A DNA stretch of 5,462 bases from an uncultured bacterium. GTDB taxonomy: Bacteria > Acidobacteriota > Thermoanaerobaculia > Multivoradales > JAHEKO01. Below, one piece after another: positions 1 through 5,462 of this stretch. How positions within the stretch are numbered: position 1 is the stretch's first letter; each line of letters begins with the position of its first letter. The stretch lies in the NCBI GenBank assembly GCA_938016625.1, contig CALILB010000386.1:1-5462 (forward strand). The letters are read 5' to 3'. The notes below the pieces were generated by a model, which made no database searches, was not told the DNA's origin, and saw nothing but the letters and a program-made list of their open reading frames with translations. The translations under genes were made by a program, and so were the position numbers.

Positions 1-18
1 GAACGGATCGTCTACTGA
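1..18 (+). CDS. Possible 3' end of an upstream gene (last five codons)
   Basis: Frame 1 from the window edge reads Glu-Arg-Ile-Val-Tyr followed by TGA at 16-18, one base before the ATG of the cytochrome gene. The junction TGA-G-ATG is the same as the one between the NrfD gene and the small membrane protein (5085-5091), which fits an upstream operon member ending here. Nothing about its product can be said. Five codons cannot prove a gene, so this is inference from spacing. Confidence 0.3.
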   Translation, partial: ERIVY

Positions 19-19
19 G

Positions 20-514
20 ATGAGAGCTCTCGTATTGCTCGGCCTTCTGGTGCTGCTGGTGGTGGGAGTGGCGGTTTCGCTGGTGCCCGGACCGATTACC
101 CAGCCCATCGCCTTCAATCATCGCTTGCATGTGGAAGACCTCGGCTCCGAGTGCACCGACTGTCATCTCTACGCTGAAACCGGGGTTCGGGCAACCATTC
201 CGAATGTCGAGGTCTGTGCCGATTGCCACGAGGAGGCGCAGACCGAGTCACCGGAAGAGGCGCTGCTGGTGGAGCACATCCAATCGAACAAGCCGATTCC
301 CTGGCGCAAAATCTACTGGGTACCGGACCATGTCTTTTTCTCTCACCGCCGACACACCGCCATCGGCGGAATCGAGTGTGAAACCTGTCATGGCGCCATC
401 GGAGACCGTGAGGAGCCGGTCACCCGCCAGGCGGTACGCCTGTCCATGAGCCGATGCATGAAGTGCCATGACCAGGCAGGGGCGTCGAACGACTGCCTGC
501 TCTGCCACCGGTAA
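20..514 (+). CDS. Membrane-anchored pentaheme cytochrome c, ActA/QrcA-like subunit
   Basis: A 164-residue periplasmic multiheme cytochrome, probably the electron-exchange subunit of the quinone-linked complex encoded downstream. Residues 4-22 form a hydrophobic helix without an obvious cleavage site, so it is likely an N-terminal membrane anchor. Five CXXCH heme sites are seen at C45, C66, C120, C146 and C159. Six non-motif histidines (34, 37, 86, 104, 109, 112) could be distal ligands, enough for bis-His hemes. The segment at 92-112 (IPWRKIYWVPDHVFFSHRRH) resembles the conserved block between hemes in ActA/QrcA-type cytochromes, from family knowledge. Two F-x-H-R-x-H motifs, each eight residues before a heme site, suggest an internal duplication. 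Known ActA has five hemes and QrcA six. The start has no strong ribosome site and the frame is open to the window edge, but Met at 20 gives a clean anchor helix and may be translationally coupled to the gene before it. Confidence 0.9.
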   Translation: MRALVLLGLLVLLVVGVAVSLVPGPITQPIAFNHRLHVEDLGSECTDCHLYAETGVRATIPNVEVCADCHEEAQTESPEEALLVEHIQSNKPIPWRKIYWVPDHVFFSHRRHTAIGGIECETCHGAIGDREEPVTRQAVRLSMSRCMKCHDQAGASNDCLLCHR

Positions 515-518
515 GGGG
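515..518 (+). promoter_or_regulatory. Ribosome binding site deciding the molybdopterin-family start
   Basis: GGGG (within AAGGGG, overlapping the cytochrome stop codon) lies six bases before ATG 525 and only three before GTG 522. The spacing favours ATG 525 over both GTG 522 and the longer in-frame ATG at 468, which would lie deep inside the cytochrome gene. Confidence 0.5.
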
Positions 519-524
519 CGCGTG

Positions 525-2996
525 ATGATTCTTCCGCGGAGAGAGTTCCTGAGAATGCTGGGTGTTGCCGCCGGGGCGGCGACCGTGGGCGGATGCGGCC
601 GCGAGTGGGCGGTTCCCGATCGACTGGTGGATCTAGCGCTCCGGGGCCCGGGACTCGAGAGTCAGGCGCAGACCATCTGCGGACTCTGCGAGGGCGGCTG
701 TGGTCTTACCGTCCGGCTGGTAGACGGTATGCCGGTAGGGCTCAAAGGCAACCCGCACCATCCGCTCAATCGGGGTGGTCTCTGCCCCGTGGGCCAGGCG
801 GGTCTCGAGGTGCTCTACGCCCCGGACCGACTTCAGGGCCCTCTGCGCCGCAATCCAGCGGGAGAATACGACTCGACGAGCTGGGAGGATGCCCTCGAGG
901 AGATCGCGAGCCGGATCGTGGACCTGGTCACGGCCGGCGAGGGCCGTCGCGTGGCGCTGCTGAGCGGCGAGTCGGGTCAGCTCTTCCACGAGCTCGCCAC
1001 GCGCTTTGTCAATGCCCTCGGATCACCGAACATCGGGCATGTCCGCGACGCCGGTGTCCTGCCATTCGCACTGACCCAGGGTCTTGATGAAATCCCGGGC
1101 TTCGATCTCGAACAAGCGGACATGGTGCTCTCTTTTGGGCTCGACCTCTACGAGGACGGTCCGGCGCCTCTGCACGCCATCTCCGCCATGATCGGGTCCC
1201 GACCGCTCGAGGAGCGAGGAGCGCTTCTTCATGTCGGTAGCCGGCTGTCGCCGAGTGCCACCAAGGCCGAGATCTTTGTCCCCATCCGACCCGGGAGTCA
1301 TGGGGCCTTTGCCCTTGGCGTCGCCCAGGTCCTGGTGCGCGAAGGGAACTACGATCGCCGCTTTGTGGCCGAGCACACCTTTGGGTTCGACGACTGGACC
1401 GATGACACCGGGAGGCAGCGTCTGGGCTTCCGGCGACTTCTGCACGAGCGTTACTACCCTGACCGCGCCGCTCGGCTCTGCGGGTGCGACCCGGAGCGCA
1501 TCGTGGCCGTTGCCCGTCGCTTTGCTCAAGCTTCGGCACCGCTTGCACTCGCCGGTGGCGAGGCGGTCCAGGGATCCAACGCGACGTCGACGGCAGTGGC
1601 CGTCCACGCCCTGAATGCCCTATCGGGGTCTTTTGATCGACCGGGAGGGGTCGTGATTCCACCCTCGATTCCGCTGTCACCGCTCGAGCAGTCGCAGCGG
1701 GAAGAGGGCCCGTCGGTGTTCGCTCCGGACGGCGCCTCGCCGGTCCTTGGGGTCGATCCGGTGGCAGCCCTCGCCGAGCGTGTATTGGACGGTTCGACGC
1801 CTATCGAGATCCTGTTTGTCGTCGGCGCCAACCCGGTCTTCTCGAGCCCGATCGGTGAGCGCTTGCGCGAAGCGATGAAGCGTATTCCAATGGTTGTCGT
1901 TCTCGGTACTTTCCGCGACGAGACGGCCGCCAGCGCCGATTTCATCCTTCCCACGCACGTATTCCTCGAGAGCTGGCAGGGCTCGACGACACCACCCACT
2001 GTCGCCTTTAGCACCCTGGGTCTCAGTCGACCGGTGGTGGAGCCGCTGTTCGACACTCTCCATCCTGGAGACATTCTCCTCGAGCTGAGCCGTCGGGTGG
2101 GTCCACCGGCCGAGGCGGCCTTGCCCTGGCCGGGCTATGCCGACTATCTCAGACAGCGGCTGGAGGGATTGGTGATCTCGGGTCAAGGCTCGGTGATCAC
2201 GGGAACCTTCGAGGATTCATGGATCCACTTTCTCGAAGCCCGCGGTTGGCGCTTTCTGGAGAAAGAAGGGTTGGAGGCCTTCTGGCAGGACCTGCTGCGG
2301 GAGTCGGGTTGGTGGAACCCGGTCCGACCTCGAGGCGACTGGGCACGTCTGTTTAGAACATCTTCGGGGCGCTATGAGTTCTTCTCCCAGACGCTCGAGC
2401 AGAGGCTGCGGGAGACCGGTCTCGCCGAGGGCGGGACATCTCTGGACGAGCAGCAAGTGCTGGCGCGAGGCATCGCTGCCTTCGGCTTCGGTGTGGAAGG
2501 AGACGAGGCCTGCCTGCCGCACTTCGAGGCGCCGGAGGAGGCGGGTGAAGAAGAGCTGGCGCTCGTTCCGTTCCGACCGATTACTGCTCGGGGGCAGCTG
2601 GGGGTTACCTCACCCATGGTCCTGGAGATGTTCGGCTATCCGGTCTTCTCGGGCTGGCAGACCTGGGCCGAGCTTGCCCCCGAGACCGCCCACGAGCTCG
2701 ATCTGGAATGGGGCGACCTGGTAGAGGTGGAGTCCGAGCGCGGGGTCCTGGAAGCCGTCGTTCGCGTGCAGCCGGGCGCGACGCCGGGCGCCGTCCACAT
2801 ACCTCTGGGGCTGGGCCACCGTGAGTCCTACGGGGCGGCCGGAGGTATCGGAGCCAATCCGGTCGAAATACTCCGACAGGTCCCCGACCGGCTCGCTGGC
2901 ACCCTGGCATTGTCATCGACGCCTGTGCGCTTGCGGCTCATCCGACGCCGACCACACGGCGGACCGCCACCCACCCACGGAGGGCACGCGGTATGA
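525..2996 (+). CDS. Tat-exported molybdopterin oxidoreductase-family subunit, QrcB/ActB-like
   Basis: An 823-residue protein of the molybdopterin oxidoreductase superfamily, expected on the outer face of the cytoplasmic membrane. Residues 5-10 (RREFLR) are a twin-arginine motif followed by a short hydrophobic stretch. VGGC at 21-24 is a plausible lipobox, so C24 may be lipidated. C52, C55, C59 and C87 form the family's CX2CX3CX27C [4Fe-4S] site. Further family blocks are at 237-259 (GSRLSPSATKAE, then PGSH), at 434-437 (GANP) and at 474-484 (ILPTHVFLESW). A molybdopterin dinucleotide-binding-type domain spans about 680-805, including GLGHRE at 762-767. After GSPN at 166-169, where catalytic members carry the Cys, Sec or Ser metal ligand, residues 170-180 contain none of these, so it may not bind Mo or W, as in Qrc and ACIII. 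The C-terminal tail is rich in Pro, Gly and His. The gene overlaps the next by four bases (ATGA). Automatic annotation as polysulfide, thiosulfate or formate enzyme is not supported. Confidence 0.9.
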   Translation: MILPRREFLRMLGVAAGAATVGGCGREWAVPDRLVDLALRGPGLESQAQTICGLCEGGCGLTVRLVDGMPVGLKGNPHHPLNRGGLCPVGQAGLEVLYAPDRLQGPLRRNPAGEYDSTSWEDALEEIASRIVDLVTAGEGRRVALLSGESGQLFHELATRFVNALGSPNIGHVRDAGVLPFALTQGLDEIPGFDLEQADMVLSFGLDLYEDGPAPLHAISAMIGSRPLEERGALLHVGSRLSPSATKAEIFVPIRPGSHGAFALGVAQVLVREGNYDRRFVAEHTFGFDDWTDDTGRQRLGFRRLLHERYYPDRAARLCGCDPERIVAVARRFAQASAPLALAGGEAVQGSNATSTAVAVHALNALSGSFDRPGGVVIPPSIPLSPLEQSQREEGPSVFAPDGASPVLGVDPVAALAERVLDGSTPIEILFVVGANPVFSSPIGERLREAMKRIPMVVVLGTFRDETAASADFILPTHVFLESWQGSTTPPTVAFSTLGLSRPVVEPLFDTLHPGDILLELSRRVGPPAEAALPWPGYADYLRQRLEGLVISGQGSVITGTFEDSWIHFLEARGWRFLEKEGLEAFWQDLLRESGWWNPVRPRGDWARLFRTSSGRYEFFSQTLEQRLRETGLAEGGTSLDEQQVLARGIAAFGFGVEGDEACLPHFEAPEEAGEEELALVPFRPITARGQLGVTSPMVLEMFGYPVFSGWQTWAELAPETAHELDLEWGDLVEVESERGVLEAVVRVQPGATPGAVHIPLGLGHRESYGAAGGIGANPVEILRQVPDRLAGTLALSSTPVRLRLIRRRPHGGPPPTHGGHAV
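2979..2984 (+). promoter_or_regulatory. Ribosome binding site for the Fe-S subunit
   Basis: GGAGGG ends eight bases before ATG 2993, inside the last codons of the preceding gene. It supports that ATG over the in-frame ATG at 3008, which has no comparable site and would begin at Met6 of the product. Confidence 0.55.
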
Positions 2997-3676
2997 CTCG
3001 CTGGGGCATGGCTATCGATCTCGATCGCTGCACCGGTTGTGGCGCTTGCATGGCCGCCTGCCACCAGGAGAACAACCTCGCTGCGGTAGGTGCGGAACAG
3101 GCCGAAAAGAGCCGTTCTTTTCATTGGCTGCGTCTGCTGCCGGAAGTGTCGGGCTCGGGCTCGGAGGTCAAGGTGAGGTACCTGCCCCAGCCCTGCTTTC
3201 AATGCCACAACCCGCCGTGCGTAAAGGTCTGCCCGGTGCACGCCACCTATCTGAGCGAAGAGGGAATCGTCGGTCAGATCTATTCTCGGTGCATCGGTTG
3301 CCGCTACTGCATGGCGGCCTGCCCCTACAACGCCAAGGTCTTCAACTGGTACGAGCCCGAGTGGCCGGGCGAGCTGAAACAGAAGGTCAACCCCGATGTC
3401 TCCACGCGGCCCAAAGGAGTGGTGGAGAAGTGTACGTTTTGCCATCAACGGATCCTGACGGCGCGTGAGGAAGCGCGAGCCGCGGGTCGTGAGTTGCGGG
3501 ACGGCGACGTGACTCCAGCCTGTGCCGAGAGCTGTCCGGCACAAGCCATCGTCTTTGGCGATCTCGACGACCCCGCCAGCCGCATCAGCCGGCTGGCCCG
3601 CAGTCCCCGAGCCTTCCGGCTCTACGAGGACCTGGGCACCGAACCCAAGGTCTACTACCTGGCGGAGAAGGAATGA
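2993..3676 (+). CDS. Four-cluster [4Fe-4S] ferredoxin-like electron transfer subunit, QrcC-like
   Basis: A 227-residue DmsB/PsrB/NrfC-type iron-sulfur protein that passes electrons between the membrane NrfD subunit and the extracytoplasmic subunits. Sixteen cysteines form four sets: 13/16/19/23, 68/71/76/80, 100/103/106/110 and 147/150/177/181. They include the family signatures CTGCGACMAAC, CFQCHNPPCVKVC and CIGCRYCMAAC, and CTFC paired with CAESC. All ligands are present, so four [4Fe-4S] clusters are possible; one could still be a [3Fe-4S] as in some relatives. There is no signal peptide, so export would have to occur by hitch-hiking with the Tat-exported partner, as is known for CISM complexes. 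The start codon overlaps the stop of the preceding gene (ATGA), implying translational coupling and equal stoichiometry. In ACIII this domain is fused to the C-terminus of ActB; here it is a separate gene as in Qrc. Confidence 0.93.
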   Translation: MTRWGMAIDLDRCTGCGACMAACHQENNLAAVGAEQAEKSRSFHWLRLLPEVSGSGSEVKVRYLPQPCFQCHNPPCVKVCPVHATYLSEEGIVGQIYSRCIGCRYCMAACPYNAKVFNWYEPEWPGELKQKVNPDVSTRPKGVVEKCTFCHQRILTAREEARAAGRELRDGDVTPACAESCPAQAIVFGDLDDPASRISRLARSPRAFRLYEDLGTEPKVYYLAEKE

Positions 3677-3686
3677 GAAGTGGGCT

Positions 3687-3692
3687 AGGAGG
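3687..3692 (+). promoter_or_regulatory. Consensus Shine-Dalgarno site for the NrfD-type gene
   Basis: A full AGGAGG lies six bases before ATG 3699, in the only gap of more than ten bases inside the cluster (3677-3698). It is among the strongest ribosome sites in the window and fixes the start of the NrfD-type protein. The other junctions rely on overlap or near-overlap instead. Confidence 0.8.
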
Positions 3693-3698
3693 TAATCG

Positions 3699-5087
3699 AT
3701 GACCGAAGAGGCTCGCCCGGAGAGCCCAGATATCCCGGCCGCCGAGTTCGAGGACAGCGATCTTCTGCGCCCGATCGTGGAATCCGGAGTCGGTTTTCGC
3801 GTCACCTCCAGTCTGCTGTTGCTCGTGCTGCTGACCGGCTGGGTGATCTTTGGTCGCCAGCTTCTCTACGGGCTGGGGGTCACCGGTCTCAATCAGCCGG
3901 TGGCCTGGGGTTTCTACATCGTAAACTTTGTGTTCTTTATCGGTATCAGCCATGCGGGAACGCTGATCTCGGCCATTCTTCGCCTCTCCCAGGCGGAGTG
4001 GCGACGTCCGATCACCCGCATGGCGGAGGTCATCACGGTGGTGGTGCTGGCGATCGGCGCCTTCCACCCGGTGCTCGACCTCGGCAGGCCGGATCGGGCG
4101 CTCAACATCTTCACGGCGGGACGCCTCCAGTCTCCTCTGCTGTGGGATGTCAGCTCGATCTCGGCTTACTTCATGGCCTCCACCGTGTACCTCTACATCC
4201 CGATGATCCCCGATATCGCGATCCTGCGCGATCGAGGGGTTTGGCCGCACTGGTTCTACACCTTTCTGGCCTGGGGCTGGGAGGGCACACCCCGCCAGCA
4301 CGCCGTTCTGGAGCGCGCTGTCAGCATCTTGATGGTACTGGTGATCCCGATCGCCGTCTCGGTTCACACGGTGATCTCCTATATCTTCGCCATGACCTTG
4401 CAGCCTGGTTGGCACTCGACGATCTTCGGACCCTACTTCGTCGTCGGTGCGATCTTCTCGGGGATCGCCGCCCTGATGATGGTGATGATCGTGCTGCGTC
4501 GGGTCTTCCACCTCGAGCGGTACTTGAAGCAAGTGCACTTCGATTACCTGTCGCGACTGCTACTGATCATGTCGCTGCTATGGTTCTACTTCACCTTCTC
4601 GGAGTACTTGACGGCGTTCTTCGGCAATGAGCCCTCGGAGATGCGCGTTTTCTTCTACAAGGTCTCGGGCCCCTACGCACCGTTTTTCTGGGCAATGGTG
4701 GTCACCAACTTCTTGATTCCGGTGCTCATCCTGAGCTTCCGCCGCACTCGCACGATCCCCGGGATCTTCATCGCTTCGCTGAGCGTGGTGATCGGAATGT
4801 GGCTGGAGCGACTCAACATCGTCGTGCCCTCGTTGGCGAATCCTCGTCTGCCTTTGCCTACCGGCTACTACATCCCCGGTCTCGTGGAGTGGGTGATGTT
4901 CGCTGGGGGCATTGCCACCTTCATTCTCGGCTTCGTGATCTTCGCTCGGTTCTTTCCCTTGATCTCGGTCTGGGAAATCGAGGAAGGCCGACGGCTCTCG
5001 GTGGCCGAGACCACCGAACGGCTCGAAGGCTACCTACCGGATCCGTTGCCGTCGGCACCGGGACAACCGGTCTCGGAAGGGGGTTGA
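3699..5087 (+). CDS. nrfD: NrfD/PsrC-family integral membrane subunit, QrcD/ActC-like
   Basis: A 462-residue polytopic membrane protein, the likely quinone-interacting subunit that anchors the Fe-S and molybdopterin-family subunits. I count ten hydrophobic helices near residues 34-58, 68-95, 104-124, 150-172, 205-230, 243-267, 283-308, 326-346, 353-375 and 393-422, matching the ten-helix QrcD/ActC branch rather than shorter eight-helix NrfD proteins. Characteristic features are ISHAGTLISAILRL (82-95) and FHPVLDLGRP (122-131), an NrfD-type signature. Polar residues in or near helices that could bind quinone or relay protons include H85, H123, D127, H223, E302 and E370; their roles are inferred. 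Both tails are hydrophilic and expected in the cytoplasm, including about 30 N-terminal residues rich in Glu/Asp and a C-terminal extension of about 40. Members of this family bind no redox cofactor themselves. The TGA stop lies one base before the next ATG. The gene symbol is the family name, not a claim of a nitrite reductase role. Confidence 0.9.
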   Translation: MTEEARPESPDIPAAEFEDSDLLRPIVESGVGFRVTSSLLLLVLLTGWVIFGRQLLYGLGVTGLNQPVAWGFYIVNFVFFIGISHAGTLISAILRLSQAEWRRPITRMAEVITVVVLAIGAFHPVLDLGRPDRALNIFTAGRLQSPLLWDVSSISAYFMASTVYLYIPMIPDIAILRDRGVWPHWFYTFLAWGWEGTPRQHAVLERAVSILMVLVIPIAVSVHTVISYIFAMTLQPGWHSTIFGPYFVVGAIFSGIAALMMVMIVLRRVFHLERYLKQVHFDYLSRLLLIMSLLWFYFTFSEYLTAFFGNEPSEMRVFFYKVSGPYAPFFWAMVVTNFLIPVLILSFRRTRTIPGIFIASLSVVIGMWLERLNIVVPSLANPRLPLPTGYYIPGLVEWVMFAGGIATFILGFVIFARFFPLISVWEIEEGRRLSVAETTERLEGYLPDPLPSAPGQPVSEGG

Positions 5088-5088
5088 G

Positions 5089-5364
5089 ATGGCAAGACAG
5101 GCAGAGCCCAAATGGATCTTCGCGCTGCAGGTCGCCTCGGTTTGTGCAATCTGGGTCTTCGTCTTGGGTATCAGCGCGTGGATCGTGCATCTGTTGCGAC
5201 TGTCGCACCGGCTGCATGATGTGCCGTCGGCGTCCGTCGGCATCTCGATCGTCGCCATCCCGGTCTTCCTCACGGGTGCGAGCGTGCTGACCTACGTTTT
5301 CGTCGGCCTCCAGCGTGGGCGACAGGCGGCCGGGAAACCGATTCTGGAGCCCGAGGAGGGGTAG
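5089..5364 (+). CDS. Small two-helix membrane protein of unknown function, putative accessory subunit
   Basis: A 91-residue protein that I do not recognise. Hydrophobic helices at about 9-33 and 48-73 are joined by a short loop carrying R37, H40, R41 and H43 (LSHRLHDVP). The C-terminal tail (QRGRQAAGKPILEPEEG) is charged. If this basic tail follows the positive-inside rule, both ends are cytoplasmic and the His-containing loop is outside. Its start is one base after the NrfD stop and has a GGAAGGGGG ribosome site at 5075-5083, so it is a tightly coupled operon member. It could be a small subunit or assembly factor of the complex. ACIII has a membrane subunit, ActD, but that is about twice as long and has a soluble domain not seen here. 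No CXXCH or other cofactor motif is present, so any redox role is unproven. Confidence 0.8.
   Translation: MARQAEPKWIFALQVASVCAIWVFVLGISAWIVHLLRLSHRLHDVPSASVGISIVAIPVFLTGASVLTYVFVGLQRGRQAAGKPILEPEEG
5353..5361 (+). promoter_or_regulatory. Ribosome binding site for the gene running off the 3' edge
   Basis: GAGGAGGGG, containing AGGAGG at 5354-5359, precedes ATG 5367 with seven bases between AGGAGG and the start codon. It overlaps the last codons of the small membrane protein and supports a real gene at the window edge. Confidence 0.65.
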
Positions 5365-5366
5365 GC

Positions 5367-5462
5367 ATGTCCCTTGGCAAAGCGACGGCGATGGCGCTCG
5401 AGCGACGATGGACGGCGAGCTGTCTTGCCTGGTTGGTCTTGATGTCGGGGCTGAGCGTGGGC
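5367..5462 (+). CDS. N-terminus of an exported or membrane-anchored protein, cut by window end
   Basis: Thirty-two codons are visible, two bases after the preceding TAG stop, with a good upstream ribosome site. The peptide begins MSLGKATAMALERRWTASC and continues into a hydrophobic stretch (LAWLVLMSGLSVG), a pattern of basic n-region plus hydrophobic core typical of a Sec signal peptide or membrane anchor. The Arg-Arg is not in a Tat context, since it is followed by W-T-A rather than x-F-L. The mature part is outside the window, so the product is unknown. A periplasmic electron-carrier such as a cytochrome c would fit the operon, but nothing seen here shows that. Confidence 0.65.
   Translation, partial: MSLGKATAMALERRWTASCLAWLVLMSGLSVG

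Noticed and set aside
468..524. Upstream in-frame ATG (468) and GTG (522) as starts of the molybdopterin-family gene
   Set aside because: Starting at 468 would overlap the heme-binding end of the cytochrome gene and bury the Tat motif behind 19 extra residues. GTG 522 is only three bases from the GGGG site. ATG 525 gives a canonical Tat signal.
2821..3468. Plus-strand 215-codon frame spanning the end of the molybdopterin-family gene and the start of the Fe-S gene
   Set aside because: It is out of frame with two well-supported genes and has a low-complexity Arg/Gly/Ser composition.
3677..3698. Possible terminator or promoter in the longest intergenic gap
   Set aside because: It is only 22 bases long, contains a ribosome binding site and shows no stem-loop with a T-run or a -35/-10 pair. 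No convincing terminator, RNA gene, CRISPR or mobile element was seen anywhere in the window.
2828..3805. Long minus-strand open frame (325 codons) across the Fe-S gene
   Set aside because: It lies opposite a gene with 16 correctly spaced cluster cysteines, runs through several gene junctions and encodes an Arg/Gly-rich product with no recognisable domain. It is a high-GC antisense shadow.
3585..4538. Minus-strand open frame (317 codons) opposite the NrfD gene
   Set aside because: The translation is rich in His, Asp, Arg and Gln, as expected from the complement of hydrophobic transmembrane codons. No ribosome site or domain supports it.
20..5087. Assignment as polysulfide/thiosulfate reductase (Psr/Phs), DMSO reductase or NrfABCD nitrite reductase
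   Set aside because: Those need a metal-ligated catalytic subunit or the NrfA cytochrome. Here the metal ligand seems missing, the NrfD subunit has ten helices and the cytochrome is of ActA/QrcA type.

Overview
The window looks like a bacterial chromosome fragment of high GC content (roughly 60-65% by eye) with dense, same-strand coding and almost no intergenic DNA. All supported genes are on the + strand with gaps of 1 to 22 bases or a 4-base overlap, so it reads as one operon. The lineage cannot be fixed from the sequence. The gene content fits a respiratory, multiheme-cytochrome-rich bacterium such as an Acidobacteriota or Desulfobacterota/Myxococcota-type organism, but that is a low-confidence guess.

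Layout: 1-18, possible last codons of an upstream gene. 20-514, a membrane-anchored pentaheme cytochrome c. 525-2996, a Tat-exported, probably lipid-anchored protein of the molybdopterin oxidoreductase superfamily that keeps its [4Fe-4S] motif but shows no Cys/Ser at the usual metal-ligand site. 2993-3676, a ferredoxin-like subunit with 16 cysteines for four cubane clusters. 3699-5087, a ten-helix NrfD-type quinone-interacting membrane subunit. 5089-5364, an unrecognised 91-residue protein with two membrane helices. 5367-5462, the start of another exported or membrane-anchored protein, cut by the window edge.

Together these encode a complex iron-sulfur molybdoenzyme (CISM)-type respiratory complex of the Qrc / alternative complex III (ACIII) group. 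The expected electron path joins the quinone pool at the NrfD subunit to the periplasmic multiheme cytochrome through the four-cluster subunit. The direction (quinol oxidation as in ACIII, or quinone reduction as in Qrc) cannot be told from sequence. The architecture is a mosaic. The five-heme cytochrome resembles ActA of ACIII. The separate molybdopterin-family and Fe-S genes resemble QrcB and QrcC. No ActD/E/F-like genes are visible; a small two-helix protein and a further exported protein follow instead. That mosaic, and the unassigned small subunit, are the most interesting points here.
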